A DNA stretch of 64,000 nt from Tenuifilum sp. 4138str (lineage in GTDB: Bacteria > Bacteroidota > Bacteroidia > Bacteroidales > Tenuifilaceae): NCBI RefSeq assembly GCF_041102575.1, contig NZ_JBGCUE010000004.1, forward strand, positions 248,001-312,000, in the 5' to 3' direction. The notes beneath the pieces are model-generated. The model saw only the letters and a program-made list of their open reading frames with translations, ran no database searches and was not told the DNA's origin. Positions 58,079 to 64,000 of the stretch are shown piece by piece. Position numbers and translations under genes: made by a program. How positions within the stretch are numbered: the stretch's first letter is position 1; every line of letters begins with the position of its first letter.

Positions 58079-58395
58079 GGCAAATAGTATTATTCTGCAA
58101 AGTAAATACTTTTTACAGTATTACCTGGGTTGAGAAGTGAGAGGTGAACATAAAAAAATAGAACACTGATTACGCTGATTCAATTGATTTACACAGGTTA
58201 AATTAACAGAATACTTAATTCTAATAAACAAACTGTATGCTTGAATTTATTTAAACTGCGTGGTAATTAGTTTTATTATACCATTCCGTCAACTTTATAG
58301 TCTGGAGCAGGCTTTTTGAATATACTTGTTGTAATTTTTTTTGATTTTAATACTCTATGAGTGTGGCAATAGTAAATAATCATTAAATACTAAAA
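58079..58395. other. Intergenic region at the left edge of the ispG-rbfA island
   Basis: Contains a 48-bp repeat (58159-58206) that recurs at 61831-61878 and otherwise AT-rich sequence without a visible gene. Confidence 0.6.
58159..58206. repeat. 48-bp dispersed repeat, left copy
   Basis: Differs from 61831-61878 at only three positions (both start AGAACAC, share ATTACGCTGATT and end CAGGTTAAATTAAC). The two copies in direct orientation bracket the low-GC island between ispG and rbfA. Confidence 0.88.
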
Positions 58396-59022
58396 TTAAA
58401 GTTTCTTATCATTATATTTTCTAATAATTTCTTCATGCCTTATTTTATTTGCAGTTTCAATTTTTGCCAAAATTTCATCAATTTGTATGAAAATTTTATC
58501 TTCAAATATTGTATGTCCATCGAAGACTTTACTCTTAATTTCGTAAATGAAATTTCTGAGGACATTAAAAAGTAACTCTACCTCGTTTAAAGTAACTCTT
58601 ATATTATTAACAAAAATATCTACGTCTCTATCTGTATGAGCATAAAATTTATTTCTTAATTGAACGATTTTGTCTCTAACGTTAATTACTTCTAATGCAT
58701 TGAGATTATTATAAAATTGATCAATATCTGATTTAGATATTAGATTTTTATATTCTAAATTTTTGTAATTATTTTTAAGTATATTTAGTAACCTATAAAC
58801 ATTATAATGCTGATTTTTATTATTTTGTTCAAATAATTTACATAGTTCAATGATGAGAATGTACCAGCAATTATATGAGATGAAGGAAATAAATCTAATA
58901 TCACTAAATTTAGATTTGTCATGTTCTGCAATTTTTTTTAAACAATAATAGTATTCGTATGATTTTGTATACAATAACCATATTTGATCAATTTCTTTTT
59001 CAAAATCTAGCTTTTTTATCAT
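58396..59022 (-). CDS. HEPN-domain protein (AbiU2-like)
   Basis: The 208-residue, almost all-helical, Lys/Asn/Tyr-rich protein contains QLRNKFYAHTD: Arg123 and His129, matching the Rx4-6H active motif of HEPN ribonucleases. The long helical layout with a C-terminal coiled stretch resembles AbiU2-type HEPN proteins, which are linked to abortive phage defence. The gene is strongly AT-rich, unlike the ispG next door, which implies acquisition. I chose the ATG at 59022; a GTG at 59049 is possible. No antitoxin-type MNT gene is adjacent. A toxin or RNase role is inferred. Confidence 0.6.
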   Translation of the reverse strand: MIKKLDFEKEIDQIWLLYTKSYEYYYCLKKIAEHDKSKFSDIRFISFISYNCWYILIIELCKLFEQNNKNQHYNVYRLLNILKNNYKNLEYKNLISKSDIDQFYNNLNALEVINVRDKIVQLRNKFYAHTDRDVDIFVNNIRVTLNEVELLFNVLRNFIYEIKSKVFDGHTIFEDKIFIQIDEILAKIETANKIRHEEIIRKYNDKKL

Positions 59023-59202
59023 TCGAATTTCATTTTGAAATGTTGGCACATTTTACGTTAAATTTTGGGTGGAAGCAAATTACCATTTCATTGATTACCA
59101 ATAAAAAGCAAACTAAAATATTTAAAAAAAAAATTGATATAAGCAAAAAGTCAAACAAAAACTTAGGTTTTGTCAAACTAGTAGTATTCCTAAGTTTAAT
59201 TT

Positions 59203-59352
59203 TCATTGAGGTTTGTCGGTTTTTGCTTTCATTGGATATGCGTAAAACTTTTTATCAACTAACTCTTTTAAAACGAAGGTCAATAATCCGCTTATAAACG
59301 ATGCAACAATATCTTTCCAGTCAAATGTTCCATGCAATCCTATTAATTCCAT
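59203..59352 (-). CDS. Possible very small protein (49 aa), low support
   Basis: A frame starting at ATG 59352, 11 nt after the preceding small gene, encodes MELIGLHGTFDWKDIVASFI followed by a hydrophobic stretch and a charged end (KAKTDKPQ). Its closeness to the membrane-protein gene is the only support; I see no clear ribosome binding site. Confidence 0.3.
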   Translation of the reverse strand: MELIGLHGTFDWKDIVASFISGLLTFVLKELVDKKFYAYPMKAKTDKPQ

Positions 59353-59363
59353 CGGTTCCCATA

Positions 59364-59606
59364 TTAACGAATATAATAAAACTGCATTATTATATGTTTA
59401 TTCTTTTCTTCATTCGAATAAGTCTTAAAATTCCAAAAGAAAAAGCATAATCCTATTACAGAAACAAGACTTCCAATCGTGTCCGCGAGTCCAAAGTCAA
59501 TAATATTATTTGAATATATAAATGGTCTGTAAGTTTGTGTCAGAGTTTGTCCTATAATCACTGCGGAAATTGAAATTGTCCAGTAAATCTTTTGAATTCT
59601 ATTCAT
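59364..59606 (-). CDS. Small membrane protein (80 aa), function unknown
   Basis: Two hydrophobic segments (KIYWTISISAVIIGQTL and LADTIGSLVSVIGLCFFFW) and a charged C-terminus mark a small inner-membrane protein. Small membrane proteins like this are common cargo of mobile gene cassettes, and an attC-like palindrome lies 60 nt upstream. No family is recognised. Confidence 0.5.
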   Translation of the reverse strand: MNRIQKIYWTISISAVIIGQTLTQTYRPFIYSNNIIDFGLADTIGSLVSVIGLCFFFWNFKTYSNEEKNKHIIMQFYYIR

Positions 59607-59666
59607 GTAATTAAATTGTCTTTCAAGTTTAATATCCTTTTCGTTTATTCAATCTTCTTGCATGGA

Positions 59667-59798
59667 GCACAACGGACGGGGCTATGAGCAGTTGGGGACT
59701 CCGTGAACGCGAACCTATAACTCGTTACCGAGCTTGCCAGCGAAAGCGACGCACACCCAACCGCATAAACCCCAATTGCTTATGAGCCCTTGTTGGAC
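59667..59798. repeat. attC-like palindromic element
   Basis: A 132-nt element runs from GCACAAC to GTTGGAC (which fits the attC core GTTRRRY; the left core has one mismatch to RYYYAAC). Inside are long imperfect arms, GGGGCTATGAGCAGTTGGGG (59678-59697) and CCCCAATTGCTTATGAGCCC (59770-59789), which pair with a few unpaired bases, as in folded attC sites. No integron integrase is in the window. The group II intron begins about 8 nt after the right core. Confidence 0.55.
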
Positions 59799-59805
59799 GC
59801 TGACC

Positions 59806-60620
59806 GTGTGTCCTGCGATGAATCAGGGCACTTTCAAATATACAAAACTTTCTGCTCGTCAGGGAGCTCGTTCTTTGAAATTGATTCATCATAACTTTAG
59901 ATGAGATGAGAGACTGAACTCAACTCTTGTAAACAACTTGCGGAGGTCGAGCGAACTGACTGGCTGGGGTTGCTACAAAGAGAGTTCAGGTTGGCCTCTC
60001 GGATACGCTTTACTGGAAGCGTTTCCAATCCGCCCAGCGGTGCTTCCCTTTCAAGGGGTAGGTGCTGAACGGCTTGGGTTAAAAGGCAGAAAGCCAGCAA
60101 TGGCGAAAATCTGTCAGGAGCGAGCATAGGAGTTGAACGAAAGTAAACCGACCGATGACGTGTCGAAAATAACCTTTACGAGACTGAAAACCGTGTGTGG
60201 GACGGTCACACGGGATAAGGGTAGAGAAAACCAGTCTATCGGCTGCCTCGGTCTCCGGCATTAAGGCGGCAAGAACTATGCTCATTGGCTCATCTAAGGA
60301 ACAGGAGAACCTACCCGCCGATGCCAAGAGAGAATGCCGAAAACCCGAAGGGCAAGGCAGAGAGTATCGAAGCGGTGGAGTAGGGGCGGATTAACCCGTA
60401 GTAGCGACTTGTGCCAGGTAAAGGCTCTGGAAACTTAGCCACAGCGAAGGGGTTAACGGACTCAAGGCAATTTTGCCAACCTCGTTTACACGGGGGATGA
60501 GCTTGTTTAAGCCTGTCAACCTGAAATGGTTGCGCGAGTTCGAGGAGCCGTGTGATGGGAGACTGTCAAGCACGGTTCTGGGAGAGGCTTGGGGGTGAAA
60601 TTCCCCCTTGCCTACTCGAC
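59806..60620 (+). ncRNA. Group II intron without reverse transcriptase (5' end approximate)
   Basis: The 3' end is clear: domain V (60545-60578), a short linker, a domain VI hairpin with TTGGGGGTGAAATTCCCCC, and an end CCTACTCGAC. Upstream are typical intron core stretches such as GTTGAACGAAAGTAAACCG (60132-60150) and GAAAATAACCTTTACGAG (60165-60182). The 5' end is placed at GTGTG (59806), which fits GUGYG, but it could lie a few bases away. At about 0.8 kb it has no frame long enough for an intron-encoded reverse transcriptase, so it is ORF-less or has lost its ORF from domain IV; any mobility would need a protein supplied by another copy. Confidence 0.8.
60545..60578 (+). ncRNA. Group II intron catalytic domain V
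   Basis: Exactly 34 nt. GAGCCGTG pairs with CACGGTTC; after a two-base bulge TGATGG pairs with CTGTCA, closed by a GAGA tetraloop. The catalytic AGC triad is at positions 2-4. All features of an active domain V are kept. Confidence 0.92.
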
Positions 60621-60623
60621 TTT

Positions 60624-61238
60624 TTATTTTTCAAGCCGTTCAAATATATAAATGTTGTACTCAACTGAGTATGGCTTGCTTATTTTGTGCGTAATTTTTG
60701 GCAATAAAACTCCTTCATTAATACTTTTAAAATTATCCAAGAGAATTTGTTCCCAATCACGACCATTTTTATCATGTCTTTTAGTTTGATAACGGGACAA
60801 ATTAGAATCTATGTGCCAATAGTTATCAAATTGGTTTTTATCGATAGGTTCCCATAAGACCATAAAAAGGACAAACAAGTCCGTTTTCTTTTCTTTTGCT
60901 TTTTGATGAACAAAGTCACGTTCAATTGTCTTCGAATAATCAAAAGTAATTATGTCATAAGGATACTGATACTTTAATTCTACTAAAAAGGGCATGCTTG
61001 GTTTATCGCTGTCAACAATTGACAAATCAATCCGTGAACCTTTTATACCACGAGGATGCTCAGCAAATGCTCTATAGGAATCACTTGTTGTTTTTTTTAA
61101 ATTAATTGATTCAAGAATTGCGTTACGTATAAATAATTCTTGTTTAAGATTAGGGTAATTATTGTTGATATTTTCTAATATCGTTTCAAATTCAGATGAT
61201 TGAAACAAACTATACAGAAGAGATGTCTGTTTTCTCAT
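60624..61238 (-). CDS. PD-(D/E)XK-type nuclease-like protein
   Basis: The 204-residue protein shows the core order of the PD-(D/E)XK fold: Glu34 in a helix (NLKQELFIRNAIL), Asp71 in SRIDLSIV and the Glu87-x-Lys89 pair in FLVELKYQY. These would bind metal and cut DNA. It is not part of an obvious restriction-modification pair; no methyltransferase is adjacent. I chose the ATG at 61238 because the hairpin at 61256-61276 lies just upstream; a start at 61352 would run into the preceding gene. The gene lies in the low-GC island, so a defence role is possible but inferred. Confidence 0.6.
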   Translation of the reverse strand: MRKQTSLLYSLFQSSEFETILENINNNYPNLKQELFIRNAILESINLKKTTSDSYRAFAEHPRGIKGSRIDLSIVDSDKPSMPFLVELKYQYPYDIITFDYSKTIERDFVHQKAKEKKTDLFVLFMVLWEPIDKNQFDNYWHIDSNLSRYQTKRHDKNGRDWEQILLDNFKSINEGVLLPKITHKISKPYSVEYNIYIFERLEK

Positions 61239-61255
61239 AATTAATTCTTTAATAA

Positions 61256-61276
61256 TAGAGCGGCAAAGCCGCTCTA
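61256..61276 (-). terminator. Hairpin between the 13-residue-repeat gene and the nuclease gene
   Basis: TAGAGCGGC and GCCGCTCTA form a 9-bp perfect stem with a 3-nt loop, 11 nt past the stop of the repeat-protein gene on the minus strand. The following tract (TTATTA) is only moderately T-rich, so it may be a weak terminator or a processing site. Confidence 0.6.
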
Positions 61277-61287
61277 CATAATTAAAA

Positions 61288-61569
61288 TTATCCCAATCGG
61301 TTAGTCCAAGTATGGCTTTTATTCCACTTAGCGTTTCTAACTTTATCCACAATGAATACCTTTAAATCGGCTTCACGCTCTTTGGTTACCCAAAATATTT
61401 TCACCGTTGCTTCTCTTTCTTTTTGGACAAAAAACCAAAGTGCATCGCCTTTTGCATCTCTGTCTTTATCAACCTCAAAAATTAACAAATCGGCTTCTCT
61501 TTCCTTTTGAACTCTAAATACTTTAATATCAGCATTCCTTTCTTTGTCTGCTACAAAAACTTTTGCCAT
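61288..61569 (-). CDS. Protein of six 13-residue repeats (DUF6150-like)
   Basis: The 93-residue protein is nearly all repeat: from residue 3 on, units such as KVFVADKERNADI, KVFRVQKEREADL, KIFWVTKEREADL and KVFIVDKVRNAKW follow with a period of 13 (one unit is 15). The consensus is (K/L)(V/I)FxVxKxRxA(D/T)(L/V), a short strand followed by a charged turn, which could stack into a small beta-helix-like rod. It resembles DUF6150 proteins as I recall them. There is no signal peptide. Function is unknown. It sits upstream of the nuclease-like gene on the same strand. Confidence 0.7.
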   Translation of the reverse strand: MAKVFVADKERNADIKVFRVQKEREADLLIFEVDKDRDAKGDALWFFVQKEREATVKIFWVTKEREADLKVFIVDKVRNAKWNKSHTWTNRLG

Positions 61570-62128
61570 AATCTTTAATTTTAAAATTGTAATTATTTCT
61601 ATATATCGCTTACTGTCTGGTTGTCTGTTTTTTTGGTTTGCACTTAACTAGTTTATAGGTATGATAAAATCATACGATATATCCTAAATTGGACGGATAT
61701 GAATGATTTTAATCATACTAATTGCTAAATTAAAGAATTTTTACAAATAATCAAATGGACTTATAATTTTTTGTAAACCACTTTACCTAAAACTTGATAC
61801 TATTCGTTTATGATTGATAGTGAGTTTCATAGAACACAGATTACGCTGATTTTATTGATTTACACAGGTTAAATTAACCAAACACCAAACACCAAACACT
61901 AAACACTAAACCCTAAACACCAAAAACCAAACACTATCTCCCCTGTACACTGTACACTACACACTGCACACTATTTTTCGCTACGCTCAGGATGATAAGT
62001 GGGGTAGTTAACTAGCGGTATGAAAAATCAAACAGCAGCAAGCAATTGAAAATACAAGTGTTACACCAATCATTGTTCTGCTTACCCAAACCTCATAAAA
62101 TCGTTATATCTTTGTAAAAAATACGGAA
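61570..62128. other. Intergenic region at the right edge of the ispG-rbfA island
   Basis: The 559 nt contain the right copy of the 48-bp repeat (61831-61878), then a run of AAACACCAAACACTAAACACC-like short repeats (about 61880-61965) and a TCGCTACGCTCAGGATGA motif (61979-61996), the inverse of the CCTGAGCGAAGCGAAGGA family. No gene is seen. Confidence 0.6.
61831..61878. repeat. 48-bp dispersed repeat, right copy
   Basis: Direct repeat of 58159-58206 with three differences. The short repeats that follow are similar to those at 46998-47040. Confidence 0.88.
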
Positions 62129-62467
62129 ATGGAAGGAACACGATTACAGAAGGTGGGACGGCTCATACAGAAGGAGCTTAGCGAGATATTCCAGCGCGAG
62201 GGGGCTGCCAGGTTCCCCGGTAAAATGCTTACAGTTACGCAGGTTAGGGTTAGCCCCGACCTCTCGGTGGCTAAGGTTTACGTAAGCATATTCCCCTCAA
62301 CCGATACCGATAAAACGCTCGAGCATATCAGGGATAACTCAAAATTCCTTAGGGGCGAACTGGGCAAAAGGGTAAGGCACCAGCTTAGGGTGATACCCGA
62401 GCTTACCTTTTTCATCGACGATTCGCTCGACTATATCGAAAAAATTGACCAATTACTTAAAGAGTAG
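62129..62467 (+). CDS. rbfA: Ribosome-binding factor A
   Basis: RbfA binds the 30S subunit and helps mature the 16S rRNA 5' end. The 112-residue protein has TRLQKVGRLIQKELSEIFQR at the start and LTVTQVRVSPDLSVAKVYVSIFP (about residues 35-57), the KH-fold core of the family. Length is typical. Ten nt later comes a methyltransferase gene and then a LolC/E-type permease, so the three are probably one operon. Confidence 0.93.
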   Translation: MEGTRLQKVGRLIQKELSEIFQREGAARFPGKMLTVTQVRVSPDLSVAKVYVSIFPSTDTDKTLEHIRDNSKFLRGELGKRVRHQLRVIPELTFFIDDSLDYIEKIDQLLKE

Positions 62468-62477
62468 AAACCCAAGA

Positions 62478-63248
62478 ATGATAAGTCGTTTAGTTTCGTT
62501 TACTACCCGGTTCATACCCCGGCACTACCTTCAGCTTTTTGCATCGTTTCTGATGAAAGCCATTGGACTTTTTTACCGGGGCAGTCGGTTTCAGGATCCT
62601 ATCGATGGGGTTAAGTATCGCAAGTTACTCCCCTACGGGCGAGTTACCACACGGGAAAACGCACTGGCGCCAAACTCCATGTCGCTGGAACGGCACAGGC
62701 TGATATGGCTTTACCTGCAAAGGAAAACCGACTTTTTCACAGCCCCCAAAAAGGTTCTGCATGTTGCCCCGGAATACTGTTTCATAAAACCGATAAAGCG
62801 ACTAAGAAACATTGACTATACCACAGCCGACCTCATTTCGCCCTGGGCCGATGTAAAGCTCGATGTTCAGGCAATGCCTTTTGCCGACAATACCTTTGAT
62901 ATGGTGATCTGCAACCATGTGCTTGAGCATGTTGACAACGACCTTAGGGCGATGACCGAAATACTCCGTGTACTCAAGCCTGGTGGGTTTGCTGTGCTCC
63001 AGGTGCCAATGGATTTAAACATGGAGCAAACCCTTGAAAACCCTGAGTATAACACCCCTGAACTCAGGGAAAAGTATTACCAGCAGCGCGACCATCTCCG
63101 CCTTTACGGCCGCGATTATGCCAAACGCCTTACCTCTGCCGGGTTTGATGTTTTAGAGGACGACTTTGTTAAGCTGCTGCCACCCCACGAGGTGGAATAT
63201 TACGCCCTACCTAAGGACGAAATCCTTTACATTGCCCGGAAAAAGTAA
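62478..63248 (+). CDS. SAM-dependent methyltransferase (class I)
   Basis: The 256-residue protein holds a methyltransferase fold in its second half: KVLHVAPEYCFIKPI in place of the usual glycine-rich motif I, then MPFADNTFDMVICNHVLEHVDNDLRAMTEILRVLKPGGFAVLQVPM (motifs II-III, about residues 135-180), as in ubiE/Methyltransf_11-like enzymes. The N-terminal ~60 residues are basic with hydrophobic patches and may touch the membrane. I chose the ATG at 62478; an in-frame TTG at 62445 would overlap rbfA. The acceptor is unknown. Confidence 0.85.
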   Translation: MISRLVSFTTRFIPRHYLQLFASFLMKAIGLFYRGSRFQDPIDGVKYRKLLPYGRVTTRENALAPNSMSLERHRLIWLYLQRKTDFFTAPKKVLHVAPEYCFIKPIKRLRNIDYTTADLISPWADVKLDVQAMPFADNTFDMVICNHVLEHVDNDLRAMTEILRVLKPGGFAVLQVPMDLNMEQTLENPEYNTPELREKYYQQRDHLRLYGRDYAKRLTSAGFDVLEDDFVKLLPPHEVEYYALPKDEILYIARKK

Positions 63249-63253
63249 AACCA

Positions 63254-64000
63254 ATGAATGTTCCGCTTTACATAGCCCGACGTTACCTGTTTGCGAAAAA
63301 ATCGCATAACATCATCAACATCATCTCCGTGATATCGGTTATTGGGGTTGCAACAGGGGTTATGGCGCTTGTGGTTGTTCTATCCGTTTTCAATGGTTTC
63401 GATTCCCTGATTGCCAACCTCTACTCCCATATCGATGCCGATTTGCGGATTGAGGCTAAGCAGGGAAAAACATTCCGAACCGACAGCTTACCCATTGAAA
63501 GGATCAAGCAGATTCCCGGTGTGGCAGTGTTTTCCGAGGTGGTTGAGGAGAATGCCCTTTTCCGCTACCGCGGGAAGCAACACATTGGAATTGTTAAAGG
63601 GGTTAGCAGGAACTACACTGAGCTAACCGGACTAAAGAGCAAAATAGTTGATGGCGATTTCAAGCTATGGCTAGGTAGCCAGCCCATGGCCATCGTGGGC
63701 GAAGGGGTTGCCTACTACCTCAACGCCAATCTAGCCCACTTTGATCCGCTGTTTGTTTACATTCCCAGGCGGGGCAAAAGCTACTCCCCCGATGCTGCCT
63801 TTATTAAAAAAGCCATTATGCCCTCGGGCATTTTTGCCATTGAGCAAGATTTTGATACCCGGTATGTAATTGCACCCGTTGAGTTCGCAAGGGGTCTACT
63901 CCTTTACGATTCACTAACTGTTAGCGCCATTGAAATCAAGCTGCACACAAGTGCAAATGCCGCCAGGATTAAAACCGATGTTGAAAACATTATTGGCAAT
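63254..64000 (+). CDS. LolC/LolE-type lipoprotein-releasing ABC permease, N-terminal part (runs off the window)
   Basis: The frame is open from ATG 63254 to the end of the window (249 codons without stop). It starts MNVPLYIARRYLFAKKSHN, then has a first transmembrane segment IINIISVISVIGVATGVMALVVVLSVFNGF and a periplasmic MacB/LolC-like core domain. This matches FtsX-family permeases that extract lipoproteins from the inner membrane. The remaining membrane segments must lie downstream of the window. It follows the methyltransferase gene by 5 nt. Confidence 0.88.
   Translation, partial: MNVPLYIARRYLFAKKSHNIINIISVISVIGVATGVMALVVVLSVFNGFDSLIANLYSHIDADLRIEAKQGKTFRTDSLPIERIKQIPGVAVFSEVVEENALFRYRGKQHIGIVKGVSRNYTELTGLKSKIVDGDFKLWLGSQPMAIVGEGVAYYLNANLAHFDPLFVYIPRRGKSYSPDAAFIKKAIMPSGIFAIEQDFDTRYVIAPVEFARGLLLYDSLTVSAIEIKLHTSANAARIKTDVENIIGN

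Noticed and set aside
58959-59297. A 112-residue plus-strand frame overlapping the HEPN gene start
   Set aside because: It overlaps the HEPN gene and its promoter region, is a low-complexity AT-rich frame, and its start lies in the other coding sequence.
59938-60394. Frames of 63-82 residues inside the group II intron, considered as reverse-transcriptase remnants
   Set aside because: No RT motif such as YADD is seen and the frames overlap structured intron RNA; they are not supported as genes.

Overview
The window is a chromosome segment of a free-living or environmental member of the Bacteroidota. The evidence is a PorQ homologue and a protein with a type B sorting domain (type IX secretion), DUF5683 beside parAB, DUF4290 beside murA, an S46 dipeptidyl-peptidase, a long Bacteroidota-type IspG, SiaB/SiaC-like proteins and promoters of the TTTG/TAnnTTTG type. 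All assignments come from reading motifs and gene order; no database search was run.

Layout. 0.2-2.8 kb: two membrane-linked glycosyltransferases in one operon. 2.8-11.7 kb (minus strand): a galactose-use group made of an AraC-type regulator, an Omp85-like barrel, a GH2 beta-galactosidase, a GH97 enzyme and galactokinase. 11.8-13.7 kb: tRNA-Gln(CUG) with its terminator next to glnS. 13.9-15.3 kb: a SiaB-like protein with two SiaC-like proteins. 15.7-19.6 kb: S46 peptidase, a GT4 glycosyltransferase and RNase HII. 19.7-24.5 kb: the rimP-nusA-infB operon with a clear promoter and a leader hairpin. 25.0-29.5 kb: a three-gene NAD-linked formate dehydrogenase (NuoE-like, NuoF-like, Cys-type catalytic subunit). 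29.5-32.3 kb: a frameshifted esterase and two cell-envelope proteins. 32.4-35.1 kb: parA-parB-DUF5683. 35.3-40.7 kb: diacylglycerol-kinase-like protein, porQ, cmk, ispH and a nucleoside permease, then bifunctional nuclease on the other strand.

The accessory part begins at 41.4 kb. It holds repeat-dense DNA followed by two tandem modules, each an orphan RHS tip plus a lipoprotein, copied on a shared 645-bp block (44225-44869 and 46300-46944). After a T9SS cargo protein, murA (with Asp in place of the usual catalytic Cys) and DUF4290 comes a RAYT-type transposase beside an array of about eleven small palindromes (50.7-51.8 kb). Housekeeping genes then resume: a UvrD/PcrA helicase, an MFS exporter and ispG. 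Between ispG and rbfA (58.1-62.1 kb) lies a low-GC island bounded by two copies of a 48-bp repeat. It carries a HEPN-domain protein, a small membrane protein, an attC-like palindrome, an 0.8-kb group II intron without a reverse transcriptase, a PD-(D/E)XK-type nuclease and a protein built from 13-residue repeats. The window ends in rbfA, a methyltransferase and the start of a LolC/E-type permease.

The best candidates for something new are the RHS-tip/lipoprotein modules, the ispG-rbfA island with its ORF-less intron beside an attC-like site, and the RAYT/palindrome array. No CRISPR array, rRNA, integrase or complete prophage was seen.
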